From Auanema rhodensis (taxonomy: Eukaryota > Nematoda > Chromadorea > Rhabditida > Rhabditidae): a stretch of DNA of 64,000 nt. A program made the position numbers and the translations under genes. Positions 21,258 to 34,800 of the stretch are shown piece after piece. The DNA lies in assembly GCA_964057225.1 (NCBI GenBank), contig OZ059899.1, positions 12,152,001-12,216,000 on the forward strand. The letters run 5' to 3'. Numbering within the stretch: position 1 is the stretch's first letter; each line of letters opens with the position of its first letter. The notes beneath the pieces were generated by a model. The model saw only the letters and a program-made list of their open reading frames with translations. It searched no databases and was not told the DNA's origin.

Positions 21258-21286
21258 CTTATATAGCGGAGACGATCCCCTTATCA
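21258..21286 (-). promoter_or_regulatory. TATA box and GATA-factor site of the His-rich gene
   Basis: On the minus strand, CGCTATATAAG (21258-21268) lies about 100 bases before the start codon, with TTTGATAAG at 21280-21288 further upstream. TGATAA is the core recognised by intestinal GATA factors in nematodes; function here is inferred. Confidence 0.5.
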
Positions 21287-22262
21287 AATGAAATACGTCA
21301 TATCGATAGTTTAAGCTTCACAATAAGGCGGTAAGATGAGTCAATGTCAATATTGCTCAATCGCCCACTTTCACACCGATAACTAAGAACAAGAGAAACA
21401 TCTACACTTCGATAAATGCTCAGCACTTGTGATAGATAACAGTAATCTTTGAATTTTTAATTTCCTTCATTCCATTCAAAATATTTTTATAGTACCCAAG
21501 TTTATCGATATAGCCACGTGACCTCCTATCATCAATCTCCGAATGTCGGCGACTTTATTTCTTCAAATTCAATGCTATAAAAAGACATTTTCAACAGTTT
21601 CTATATCACTGTATCACTATATCGATTTAATTCCTTCGCTGTGCCTAAGGGCATTCAGACAGAAATATTCAGACACAATGACAACCCCTGTTATCAGCAT
21701 TGAGTCTAGTCTGGTTAAATTGAACTCAAATATAATATTTTAATCCGTCTGATCAAATAGAAAATTCTTGGTTTAAACGAGTTTCGGGTTAATTTTTAAA
21801 CTTTTTCTCTTGTTTTTCTGATAATTTTCGATGAGATTTTCATGTAAATCGCATAAATAATTCAAGTAATTATTTCTTTGTTTCTTTTATTTTCATGTCA
21901 AATTCTTTAATTGTTTTTGGAGTATAATTGTGAAGAAGATCATTAACTATATGCACATACATAAACTAATTAAAAAAAAAGTTTTGATATATTCTATTCT
22001 TCCCTCATATACATATGTATATGTATTTTATGTTATTTTATATAAAATATACATAAAATTGAATCAATACATATATACATATATAGAATATTATATAATA
22101 TTATATTATAATAATAAGTTTTTTGTATGACTAAAGTTGATTTTAAATTATATTAAGTTCATATATCGAAGTATTATTACTACAAAATGTATTGCCCAAT
22201 ACGTATCCCTTGAGGAAAAAAACTTTCTTTTCCTATATTTATACATATTTAGCTACATCCAT

Positions 22263-22264
<2 letters not shown>

Positions 22265-22306
<42 letters not shown>

Positions 22307-22307
22307 C
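22265..22307. repeat. (TA)n microsatellite
   Basis: About 21 uninterrupted AT dinucleotides, embedded in a wider AT-only region (22000-22380). Confidence 0.95.
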
Positions 22308-23575
22308 TATATGTATATTCATTTAACTATATATATATGGAATATAATACAATTTTTTTTATTTATAAACATTGTCATATAATTCAATAAATTATATTAA
22401 AAGAAAAAAAACTTAAAAACAAAATAATAATAATGAAAATGGAAATGGAAATGAGATGGGGGCTGTCGTCTGATGATGCCTTAAGGCTTGATTAACATTC
22501 ACGTCGAAATTACGTGAACACGTCACATTTCATTTTCTTTGACTCCTCAATGAGAACCGGTCGTTTCCGTTGTGTTTCTAGTTAAATATATAACATTTAC
22601 CAAAAAAAAAAGAAAAAAATTTTTTTTAAAAGGTAAAACACTTGTTTCCATATTTAAGAACGTAAATTCTTGAACTTTTGGAACCGCGTGAAGAAATGTT
22701 GATGTTTGATTTTTGAAGATCGAAGATTGTAGCTGAAACTTGGAATGAAATTTGAATTTTAGTTGACAAAACTTCAGAATAAATGTTCAAAACGACAACT
22801 ATGATGCAATGGAGTGCTTGAATTTCGACTTATCTTCTTTTCACTTTTTTTTTTCAAAATATTATTGTATGAAAGCTATATTTATACAAGAAAATAAGGT
22901 GATTGACCAGACATATATCATAGATAGATCTGCAAAATGGATGATGATGATGACGATAATGATGAGACAAGAATTTATATAAAAGATTGATAATAAATGA
23001 AAAAAAAAGAAGAAGAAAAAGAGAAGAACACGGAGAAGAAGATAATGAAATGGAATGTTTGATACATGGCCCACCCAGATGCATGTGACAAACCGATTTC
23101 AAATCAGTAAGATCAAAGGCCATGTAGTCTCACTAACTTTTTATAAAACCAATCAGTATAGATTTGCAAAAAAAAAGAAGGAAAAGAGAATATAATAAAA
23201 TCAAATGGAAATATTAAAAAATTGAATTTGTTATGGGAAAAATGAAGCTTTGAAGACAATACTACGACTGTCTGTTGAGGAGTTGGTTTTCAGTTCTTGT
23301 TGGAGTTTTTCCTTTTTTTTTTGTTTTTTTTTCCAATGAAAGTGAGAGAGTTTCTGTTATACTAATAGGTTTATACATTTGATCTGTGACTATCACATGA
23401 GGTGAACCTATTATGTTAAGCTGTTCATGTCTCATTTAGTCTAAAGAATTAGGTTTGAAGTTGGTTGAACTTGGATTTGTCACATTTTTGATCTCAACTT
23501 TCAGAAAAAAAAGCAAAATTTAGATTTGAAGGAGTATGATGAAACATCAGGTAGATGAAGAGAAATATATACCTG

Positions 23576-24375
23576 GAAAGGTGACAAGAGATCAAGTACA
23601 GGACCGAGAAAGATAGAGAGAGGTAAAGAGATACAAAGAGAGATTGGGGGGGGGGGGGAAGGGGAAGGGGAAGTGGGAGAGGAAGAGATAATAAGAGAGA
23701 CGAGGAAAAGAAAGTATGAAGAAGATGGAAGACGATGAAAGAGACAAAGATTGTCTTGATTATGCCAGTGCTCTCCGTCGACCTTTCCTGTCTACATCAT
23801 GTGTTGTCAGGAGATTCTGATGCCGAGAGCGTTTAGTATGTCATAGGCCGTTCATATAATGCCTCTCATGACCATCGATTACTTCAAATCATATATCAAG
23901 CAAAATTACTTTCTGTTCTACGCCATCATCGTCATTATCACATAACCTGGTGATAGTTTTCTTCTATTTTGTCATATTGCAGCAGAATGACGATAAATGA
24001 AGAGAAATGAAGAGATAGATAGAGAGAGAGAGACAGAAAAGAGAGATGAAATTTTAGAGAGATAGACAGAGAGAGAGGGAAGTAGAAGAAAGAGAAAGAG
24101 AAAATGGAGGGAAAGAGAAATAGAGAGATGGAGGAAAGTATATAAGAGGAAGACAGTAATAGAATTTTGTGAAGGAGAGAGCTTAATCAAGATGAAAAAG
24201 AGAAATACAGAAGACGTACAAGGCACCGGAAGATGAAGGAGATTGGAGTGACATGAAACGATTGAGAGAAAAAGAGAGCAGAAAAGAGGAAACGAAAAGA
24301 GTGAAATATAAGAGAATATGTAAGAGAGAAAAAGAAAAAAAGTAAAATTGAAAGAGAATGAGACAGAGATGAAAG
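23576..24375. repeat. 0.8 kb polypurine (GA-rich) block with a G13 run
   Basis: The plus strand is almost all A and G apart from a mixed stretch at about 23755-23980, with GAGAGA clusters and 13 consecutive G at 23646-23658. Such mirror-like purine tracts can form triplex or quadruplex structures; here they are probably a regulatory or neutral low-complexity tract. Confidence 0.75.
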
Positions 24376-24772
24376 ACAAAAAAGGAAAATGATGCTGACA
24401 CAAAGACCACGACGTGAAAGAGTCTCCTGGTCGTCGCCTTTCCTTCTGCTAATTTTTCTCCATTTCTTTCTTCACTTCTTCTCATTTAGCTCTTACTAAT
24501 CATCTCTTAGGGCCACAAGGTGGGTTCCTGCTTCATCAGGCGCCTCGTACTTCAGTCAGCGGATAATTCTCAGACTCTTCCGTAAGTGGCAGAGACTGTC
24601 CTTCTTCTGTAGTTGATCGGTCATCTGGTGCCACTGACCATTTGAGAAAACAACACAGGCCGATTCAACGCTAATCTTCTTCTGAATCGTCCTGTTCCGT
24701 GTTTCACCTAGTTACTGTATTCCCTGATATTCGAGCTGTTAGCAGAGCACCTGTTCATCGGAATTATTCAAC

Positions 24773-24776
24773 ATGG
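24773..24776 (+). CDS. Candidate four-base coding first exon of the peptide transporter
   Basis: Sequence ATGG followed by a GTATG donor. Joined to the exon starting at 31845 it restores MVESAQDQTEPFLAEKRPK in frame with the transporter. The upstream 290 bases look like a 5' leader. The joining intron would be 7,068 bases. Phase agreement is suggestive but has a one-in-three chance of being accidental. Confidence 0.4.
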
Positions 24777-25499
24777 GTATGTTTGTCTTATTTGATTTTT
24801 GTATTTTCAATATTTTAAAACTGGAAGAAGTATCATTTCACATTAAAAAAATTTCCAACATTCCTACCTCAGTGAGCTTAGGAAGTTTCATAAAACTAGT
24901 TGCCAGACATTCCATTTACAAGGTCTTTTTCATATTTAACAGGACATTTAATTAAATTATTTAATTAAAAAGGAGACCATGTCATAAATGCTTATGTTCC
25001 CACACCTGATTTAAATTTTTAGTAAAGAAAAACGTATTGTAAAAATGAGAACAAGAGGAAGTTAGAGAGAATGAGAAAGAGGAAGGGGGTAAAGAGAAAG
25101 AGAGAGAGAGAGATTAATATAATGAGAATAGAGAGAAAAGAGGAATTATAATAGAAATTGAATTTAAAAAAGATAAAAAATATCTTTTAAAGAGTTTAAG
25201 CTGGCTATTGAGATAGGAATACATCATAAGGTTTCAACAAGTTCAAAAAAATGCTATCCTGCAAAATTTGCGCGAATGACTTCCCTTTTCATCCCTTTTC
25301 CCAATTTTGAAAATGTTGGACTTATAGACCATAGAACTAAGAACATTTATATGTTCTAAATATACAAATATATACTATATATATGTATATAGTTTAGTTA
25401 GAATATAACATATCATATGTTATCTTTTCTCTATTTTCAAATATATTTCCATACAGAGCACATTGAATAGACCAATAGTGATTGTGAATATTTCGCTTA

Positions 25500-25535
25500 T
25501 AGTAGTAGTAGTAGTAGTGGTAGTAATAGTAGTAA
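25500..25535. repeat. (AGT)n microsatellite
   Basis: About 12 copies of AGT with a few substitutions. Confidence 0.9.
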
Positions 25536-26061
25536 AAGAGGAAATGATAATAATAAACTTAACTATACCATATAAACTTTGAAAACAAATTTCTTACCTT
25601 TCTTCATATTTACTCAGTAAACTCATAATACCATCAAAATATTCTGGAATAGACGTTATAACAAGACGACACATCGTTCAAACATCGTGAGAATCAGTAA
25701 AGAACTATGAGATGACATTAAGTTACAACTTGATGAAGTAATCGACTTCTATGATGTGTTCTCATCACATTTTCCTTTTTCTTCTTCTTCCTATTTGACT
25801 AATATATATATTTTCTATTAAAAATTAGCATAATTTATCTTAACTATTTTATTTTTTTTTATTCAATCCACCAAAATTTATTTCATTTTCTGTATTGAAA
25901 GAGGCAGGTCATGAACTATAGACTCTATTAATCCGATCATGTAATACACTTACATTTGTATTTTATATTCAATAGCATTTACCACAATTTTCATCAAAAA
26001 ACTTCTTTCTAATCGCATCAGTTTATGTTCTTTTATTATTTTTACAAATGTTTCATGAGAA

Positions 26062-26065
<4 letters not shown>

Positions 26066-26096
<31 letters not shown>
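26066..26096. repeat. (TC)n microsatellite
   Basis: About 15 uninterrupted TC units, with further CT clusters to 26180. Confidence 0.95.
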
Positions 26097-26099
<3 letters not shown>

Positions 26100-27307
26100 C
26101 ACCCTCTCTCTCTATCACACACACAATCTCTTTATAACGCTTTCTCTTATTCTCTTATTCTCTCTCTCTCTCTCTCTCTTTTTAGAAAAACAAAACATTC
26201 CATGTGATTTCTACTATACTGTGATTACCGCCTAGTCAAGTTTAAGCTTATTGATGAGAGGGATTATATTGTTTCAAACTTGACCGTAAAAAAAAGTTTT
26301 TTTTTCTTCAATAACTGTACATGCCTATGAAAAAGTGTTTTTATTCCAAATTTTCTTCAGCAACTGGCAATTTTGCTGCAAATTTTCTGTTGACCTCGTA
26401 GGAAAAAATTGAAAATGTTTGAAGAAAAGTACATATACAAAGGGTGTAGATGAGAATTTTATACTATAATCCTACTTTTTAATTCAAAAACTATATGATG
26501 ATGATGATGAAAACGTGTAGTGTTTAGAGTTTGTAGCATAACATACTTAATTTTCATTTTTGAAATAAATTCATGATGACAATAGTTTTATCAGGAAAAA
26601 ACCCTCAAATATTCTGCCAGTATGAAATTTTCTGCATATTCTGATGAATGATGATGTTGATGTTCTACCCAAATAATTTTTTTTTTTTTTCAAATATTTT
26701 TATTTCATCTAATATCAAAGTAAGTACTTCAGTATATCTATGATATCTAGATGGATCTACTAACAGGGTGGTTAGTGAGGGTGAAAGAGGGAGGGAGCAA
26801 GGGGGGGGGAATAATGGAATGTTAGGGCTATATAACTGATGTTGACAGATAGACATATCCTCCACCAACCTAAAATATTTCAATTTTTGTTTTTAAGTTT
26901 GAAGATAGTACATGGATTTTTACTTTTATAATCCAAGAGAATTTATATATTTTTTTTTGATCTGACTTCAACATCATCAGTTCCATTTTTCCTTTTCTCT
27001 CCCTCCCATTGCCCCCTTCCCTTCTATCTCTCTTTGTCTCTCTTAGTAGAGTAGTACTTTCCAGTTATATACAACCCCGAGGTATATATGTTTGTATGTT
27101 CTAATGTCTTATGTCCAGTTTTTGAAGAATTTCTTGTACGTATAACACAACAAATAAAAATAAAAAATTTATGTTATACATGATCATGATCAACATATAA
27201 ATTTATTATTTTTCCTCATTTTTCTTCTAACGAATTAGATTAAAGCTTATTCATCTTCTTATATTTATTTTAAAATTCTTTGAGAGTAGATAAGAAGAGG
27301 AATAGAG

Positions 27308-27338
<31 letters not shown>

Positions 27339-27561
27339 GACAGTGGAAAGGCTTGTTGTGTTTTTCCCACTAAACACCTGGCTATGATTCATAAACAGTT
27401 AAGGAAAGTGAGATTTCATTAGCTTGTTTCTGTATTCATGTAATCATCTCCATATCTGGTTATCATCATCATCTTCATTATCAACATCTGATTTTTCATA
27501 TCGTTATATCTCTTCATTAATCCTTCCGAAAGACCATATCCTCTGCCGTTAGTTCTCTCCA

Positions 27562-27625
<64 letters not shown>
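27562..27625. repeat. (CT)n microsatellite, the longest in the window
   Basis: About 32 CT units with a single TTT interruption. A complementary GAGA cluster lies 250 bases upstream at 27300-27341. Confidence 0.95.
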
Positions 27626-27628
<3 letters not shown>

Positions 27629-28605
27629 TATCTTTCTGTCTCTTGTAATTTCAAAATTATCGCTTTCAATATATCCTCTGGCTGATAGCAAAAACGACAT
27701 GTATCAACCCTGTAGACATGACATGAAGATGTTGACCTTCAATGGCCGGTTTGTTTGATAAAATACTTCGTTTTGACCGAATATAGTTTGCAACTCTTTC
27801 TTTCGTCCCTCTTTCCCTCCTTTCTTTCACCTTTTCGTCGATTTGTCTTTTCTCTCATCGTTTCTACTTCTTTCATTCACTCTCATTCCTCTTCTCTTCT
27901 CTTCTTAATGTCTGCCATTTTCTCTCTATCTCTGTGTTTTTCCGTTCTCAGTCAATTCCTTATATCTCTTTCTTCAATTTTCCTTAGACTGTTCTACTTG
28001 TGCCATTCGTGTTTATCCAGCTTCTTCCCCTTCTTCATCATTCAACTCGTCTCACATACATGATATAGCTCTTCATTCTTAGAGAAGATCTTGTTAGATT
28101 CAAAACAATCTTCTTTCTTCCTTTTTTAACCAAGAACTTCATCCAAATTCTTTTTTTTCATCTCATTCATCACCTCTTTATCTCTTTGCTCTTCTGTCTT
28201 TCCAATTCTCTCGCAATCTCCCAGTGGATTTTTTTCAATTTTGCAGCAAAAAAGTCGCGTCAGCTATTTTTTCACCCACAATTCTGCTTAAATGTCCTTA
28301 ATAAAATAAAATATAAACTTCTCGGATTCTTCTTTCTCTTCCCCATTCCATCGTCTTTTTCTTCTTCTTCAATTTGTTTTTAAAATTTTTTCTCTTCAAG
28401 CTACATCAAGACCATGAAGCCGGAGTATGTCATTCTCTTCAAGAAGGAAGTAATAAAGTCTTCTTTGATTCTGCGAACTTTACTCTTCATATCATCTTCT
28501 TCAAATTATTCTTTGCTGACTTTTTCTCTTTACAACTCTCCAAATGAATGTTTTGCTTTCTTTCTCATCCAAATTCCATTATGATACTCATACTTCAATC
28601 CATAG

Positions 28606-28617
28606 CCCCCCCCCCCC
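28606..28617. repeat. C12 homopolymer
   Basis: Twelve consecutive C. Similar C or G runs occur at 23646, 26802, 42600 and 51588. Confidence 0.9.
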
Positions 28618-29676
28618 GTTCGTCAATTCTTCACCTGAAAAGATGTGTCCCGAACTTCAAATTAAAGTTTTCGGAAAAATCTCCCAAAAATCCTGTTTCA
28701 AAGTATTAATGGTCCAACAATTTTTGTAAAGCTTACTTCAATCACACTTATGAATTAAAAAAACGAAAAGAATCTGGTGTAAATGTACACATGGGTGTCT
28801 TCAGGAATGCCTTTTCTTTCTATTTTTTCTTATTTTTAGAAACAATTACATTCAATTTCTCAGTTTAGAAACGAGAAGAAAGTTCAAAATCATTATTTGA
28901 TCATCATATGTTTGATGTTTTTCAACTTTATAACATTCATATTCCATTTTTTGATGAAAAAAAAAATAAAAAAAGCAAAGTAAATATAAATTGATCTGAA
29001 TACAATTCATATTTGAAATTAACAAATCATCATAATCATTAGTAGATGATTTGAAGAAACATAAGATACACATACATACAGACTACATCGTCAACATCGT
29101 CATGTCGTCGACATCTTTTATTTCTTCTTCTTCTTCATTTTTTCTAATTTTTCTAATTTTTCTCAAATATTTAAAGATATAATATACTTATTATATATTA
29201 ATATATAAGATTATATATATATATAATAATAATACAAAATTTTATTTTGTTTCATTCAATTGACATATCAGTTTGATTTTAATTCGGCAAAAAACATTTG
29301 TCCTTCACTGGAACTAAACATCTCTCCATTTTCTTATGAATGACATCAATTCTCATAGATGATTTAATTATATTTTGAAAGTTTGACTTTCCTTTTGTTT
29401 CATTTTTTGAAAAAAAAAATTTTCTGCTCTCATTCTCATCTATTTCAATCATTTTATCTTCTTCTTTTTCCATAAACGAGCATCTCGCATTTCTAAGTTT
29501 TCTTCAAAGCAATCATGTTCGATCCACTTGGTTCTGAACTTGAAAAAATGGAAAAAGCATCTTGACTCTTAATTTGATCAAATAAAACATTTCTGCTTAT
29601 GGTGCTTATGTACTCACACACTTGCTTGCCCTTACAACAAGTCTTCTCACACAATTTGAAGCAATTTTCAAATTGT

Positions 29677-29692
29677 ACGTGAAATTTCACGT
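29677..29692. repeat. 16 bp perfect palindrome ACGTGAAATTTCACGT
   Basis: Exact reverse-complement symmetry over 16 bases. It carries ACGTGAA half-sites that also occur at 9613, 9623, 22513 and 58496. Confidence 0.85.
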
Positions 29693-30028
29693 GAATAACT
29701 TATTTTTGTAAGTGCTTTCTGATTGAAACGATTGTTTATGTATCTCTCTCTTTCTCTCTCTCTTTCTCTTTCTCTCTCTCTCTCTATCTTTTCTTTATTT
29801 CTATTTTTACTCATTCATATTTCCCCCCTCTTTCCTTTTATCAGCAACATCATCTCCTATCATGTTGTCGGTACTATTTCAAGCTCCTCCCTTTCTTTCC
29901 TCAATTCAGCTCCCTCTCTCACCTCTCTATCGTCTGTAACAACTCTTTCCCCTCCTTCAATTTCCACTTCAAAAGAAAAAAAGCTGACCATAAGAGGATT
30001 TTTAGAAATCAAGAACAGTATGTCTGTA

Positions 30029-30051
30029 TGTGTGTGTGTGTGTGTGTGTGG
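30029..30051. repeat. (GT)n microsatellite
   Basis: About 11 TG units. Confidence 0.95.
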
Positions 30052-31844
30052 TGTATGCAACAACATGAACATATTGCCATTCTATCGTAATCATTTCTGT
30101 ATGTTGATAGATATGAATGTTACTGACCTTCACTGAATTCCTCTAAACGTCAACCATACAGATGCTACTACACAACAGTATTCTGAATCACCTCTCTTCC
30201 ATACCCACAACTGTCCATCTTCTTCCATCGTACTCCCTCCTCTCTCTTCCATCACCAAACATCGGTCTCTACAGCCTTGCAGCATTATTTTGTAGCTTTC
30301 TCATAAAATAAAAGAGTATAAGTTTAAGAAATCTTCCCATCAAATGCGTTCTCAATTTATTTTTTTCTATTTTTTTCGTCAATCAAATTAACAATCTTCA
30401 TTCAATTCATTTAGATCCGAATCGTCATCTTATACAGCGAATTGTCTCATTTCATTTTAATAGATCTATTAAAACCTTTTTCGTTATGTTGTAACTTGTA
30501 AACTCAGGTTTCAACTTCCTCATGATGTAGGGGGTGGAGAAGAGAGAAGACAACACTCTTTCCTTTGCAGCTTTGTTATGTTATGGTATGATTGGTAACT
30601 AAGTCAGTCACTGCTTACCTTGCCACAGCCAAATCAACTCATTTCCTCTTCAAATTCTTTTGATATTATCTGATTACAAGTATATTTATTTGTTTTTTTC
30701 TTCTATCTTCAGCTATTCAAAAGGTTTTTAGTCTGTTACTCTCGTCATTATTCTTTTTATGTTTATTCCAATACAAGCAGCAATTTGTATTTGCACTTCA
30801 AAGTTGAAAAAAAAATGAACAAAACTTCTTCTTTGCAGTTCTGTTTACTTTCTTATTATTCTATTTTTTATTTTTTTTTTCGTCAAAGACCATCTGAAAC
30901 GTCTATTCTTCTTGCTTAACCATCACTCATTCAATCTTTTCATCTACCTTTAACCTTATAAGCTACACACATACACAATTCTCATTACAACTTTCTATCT
31001 CTCTCTTTCTCTCTCCCTCTCTCTCTCTCTCTCTCATTTCTCTGTTATCTCTATCTATCTATCTTTTACTTTCTCTCTACCAATCTCCTTTTTTCATTTA
31101 TCTTCATCTTATTCTCTTTTGATAATCCGGATCAGCTTCACCTAGTTCAAGTTTAGTGAAACAAAACAAAGATTTTTATGTGTATTTATCGTGTCAGGAG
31201 CATTATTTGCAAGCGAATTTCTATAAAATGATCTAAGTGAATGAAGAAGCATTTAAGTCAAAATTTAGAGGAAAAAGCAATTAAATATGAAATTTGCAAG
31301 TGAAATCATCTTACAACTTCAACTTTTTTAATCGAAAAATAGTTTTTTGCGCAACAAAAAACTTTATTTTCTATCAAAATACTCATATAAATATCTTATA
31401 TACTTAATATAGTTAGTTAGATTAGAATCAGAAAATATTCTGGTCTAGGCTTGTTAGTTCAAAACAGTCTTCAATCTTGTTTTTAAGAGCTGAAAGTATA
31501 AAATGAGTATCTTTTCTTATCTTTTTTTTTAGAAAATTAAAAATATTTAAAAAGTCTGAATCATATAATTGAGTAAATTCATTAAATTTTAATTTTATAT
31601 ATAAATAACTATAATAATATCCAAAGACTTGTTTCATTTTTTGATTAAAAATGAAGATAAAAGTTTTTTTTTTGTCTATTTTGAGGATATTTTTGATTTC
31701 AACAACTGGTTTACTAGTTTCTTTCTTACATATGAATAATAAAAGTAGAAAATATTTCAATTTGTATGAACTTTCATCGTTTTAGAACCTTTTTTTAATT
31801 TTTAAAAATATAAATATTTGTTAGCTGATACAATATATTTGCAG

Positions 31845-34800
31845 TCGAATCGGCACAGGATCAGACAGAGCCATTTCTGGCCGAAAAACGACCAAAAATG
31901 GGTGGGGGATTAATTGATAACTTTAAATCGTAAGTTTTAATTATTATAATGACAAATCTTCAATTTTGATGTAAAACATCTAAGCTTACTCTATCTCAAG
32001 CTCTTGCGGTAGCCTTAACATCTCTAGTTCATGCTGTAACTGCAGGGCTTGCAAGTAGATCAACAAAAATCAAATAAAAAACTTAAAACTTGAATATATT
32101 ATATCTTATAGCTACCCAACTACTGTATTTCTTATGCTTGGAAATGAGTTCTGTGAACGTTTCTCATTTTATGGTATGAAAGCTATTCTAACATTATATT
32201 TTATTATTGAACATCATTATTCTCCAAGGTAATTAATTATAATTATATAAGATATTATATTTTTTTCTCTTAAAGCACTGCTACATTGATTTATCATGGT
32301 TTTACTTGTCTGGCTTATACAGCACCGCTGCTTGGTTCTATTCTAGCTGATTCATATTTGGGCAGATTCAAAGTTATTCTATATGGATCAATGATATATG
32401 TTTTGGGACATCTTCTATTATCATTGGGAGCTATTCCAACATTCGAATATTGTTTGTTTTTGCTTTTTTTCTGAAAATAATTTCTTATTTTCTTCTTTTC
32501 AGCTACAAGAACATTCTTCGATTTTGCTGGATTGATTGTAATTGCTTTTGCTACTGGAGGTATCAAACCGTGTGTCTCAGCTTTTGCTGCTGATCAAGTA
32601 ATTCAATCCATTTGTATTCGAGAATTTCAATCGGTTTCTTTAGTTTTCTGAAGAACAAGAAGATCTCAGAGCTCAATTCTTCTCATTCTTCTACTTTGCT
32701 ATCAACGGAGGTTCCTTCTTTGCCATCATCTTAACACCAATTCTTCGTGGACGTGTATCATGTCTTGGATCAGAATACTGCTTCCCATTAGCTTTTGGTA
32801 ACATTTTCTAAGAAACTTGATCAAACACTTTCAAATCTTCTTAGGTGTACCTGGAGTATTGATGGTAATGGCATTGCTTCTCTTCCTTAGTGGATGGAAA
32901 AAATTTAAAAAATATCCTCCAAGTCGTGAGAACGTTCTCTTCGCCGTCATCTCCTGTATCTCAACTGCTACCTACCGTACCCTATTCAAGTTTGTCTTTT
33001 CACTTATTTCCTCAAAAAAAAAAATTTTTTTTTTGCCCAAAAAGAGGATAAGAAAGTTAATTTTCAGCAAATCGTCAAAACCTGTTGTCCATTGGTTAGA
33101 TCGTGCTGCTCCAAACTATTCACCTGAAATGATCAAGGTGAGGCTTATCAGGTCATATGCGTTTTGAAAGAAGAAAAATATGTTTTAGTCAGTCAAAGGA
33201 TTTGTGAATGTTGCTGTCATATTCTCTCCTTTAGTCGTTTTCTGGGCATTATTTGATCAACAGGTTAATACATAATATATTCTATATATAATAATAATAA
33301 TAATAATAATTTAGGGATCAACATGGGTATTACAAGCACGTCGAATGGATGGACGTATTGGATGGTTAACAGTACTTCCAGAACAAGTTAATACATTAAA
33401 TCCATTAATTGTATTAATAATGGTACCAATATTTGAAGGATTTGTCTATCCAACTGCCAAAAAAGTATTTTCAAATTTAAAATTTTTTTTCTAAAATTCA
33501 TGTTTAAAGTTCACAAAAGTCACACCTTTACGTAAAATGGCTATCGGTGGCTTACTGACTGCTGTAGCTTTCATTATGGCCGGCCTTTTACAGGTAAATT
33601 TATATTTTTCATATGAAATTATTTATTATAATTCTTAAAAAAATAGATGGAAGTTAATAATACAATGGAAGAACCACCAGCACCTGGAAATGTATATATA
33701 CATCGTGTTGGAAATGCTTCAAATTTGGGAACATTTACCTCAGAAGATGGACAATTATTGAATGGAGGTAATATTCCTTCTCAGAGATTATAAAGAGATC
33801 TTCAACTTTCAAAATTAATTTTGAAGGTGTTCTATCGACTGGAAGAAGTGAATTACCTAGTGGAATGTATTCATTGCATATTGGAGCAACTCAACATCAA
33901 TTGAATTTAAGTCAACCTGGAATGGGATATGTCGTGGGTCTGTTTGAAGGATTTGAAGGAAGGTAAGATTATAAGAAAGAGAAATCATCAGTACTATATC
34001 ATATAATTTAGACCAAGACTTGATTTATTCACATATTCAACTGAAAAAGCTGATAATGGAGCTTCACGTATCTATCTAGTTGTACCATCAATGGAAGCTG
34101 GAAATCTATATGTTGTGGATAGCAAGTAAGAAGATATTTTCAATGAAAATGAATGTAAAATTAAATTTTTAGGGGAAATACGGTAGCAAAAACAATGTTA
34201 AAATCTGGTGAAAAGGTTGATATAAGACCTCCAATAATAGGAAAACCAGATTATACATTATATTATGGAAATAACTGTTCTGGCATAGATTGTCCAAGAT
34301 CTCAACCATTTACGGTAATTACAAATAAATATTATTATTATAGAAATATTTAAATATTATAGATTCACATGGGATCAGTACATGTTTTGCATATTCATGA
34401 TAAAAGTGAAAATATGGATTTCCAACAATTGGTTTGAACTTTAAAACTTGAAACAACTTGAAAACGTGAAATGGCTTTTAGGTTCGTCCTAATACAGTCT
34501 CAATCTTATGGATGATACCACAATATGTTGTTATAACATTGGGAGAAATTCTATTATCAGTTACTGGTTTAGAATTTGCTTATTCACAATCATCACCTAA
34601 CATGAAGAGTGTGTTACAAGTATGTTATCAACTCAAGCTTTAAGCTCAAGTTACATTATAAAACTTTTAAAGGCTTTATGGCTCTTAACCGTATTCTTGG
34701 GAAATGTGATCGACATGGGAATCAGTGGAACTCACATCATTCCAGAGCCAGCAACAGAATTCTTTGTTTATGCCATCTTGATGGTCTTAGTTATGGGAGT

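Larger units (their letters stand above)
21287..31844. other. 10.5 kb low-complexity interval before the peptide transporter
   Basis: No multi-exon gene could be assembled. The sequence alternates AT-rich stretches with microsatellites and strand-asymmetric tracts: polypurine on the plus strand at 23.6-24.4 kb, polypyrimidine at 26.0-26.2, 27.5-28.6, 29.7-30.0 and 31.0-31.1 kb. Between them 24,480-24,776 is less biased and looks like a 5' leader. Much of 24,777-31,844 is probably the first intron of the transporter. The listed open frames (for example 23972-24403 minus, 27755-28063 plus) are products of the tracts. Confidence 0.55.

Noticed and set aside
23972-24485. Two long minus frames rich in Ser, Phe and Leu.
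   Set aside because: Translation of a GA/CT tract; no splice sites or domains.
27755-28063. Plus frame of 102 codons resembling a membrane protein.
   Set aside because: Pyrimidine-rich DNA always reads as Ser/Phe/Leu and looks hydrophobic; no support otherwise.
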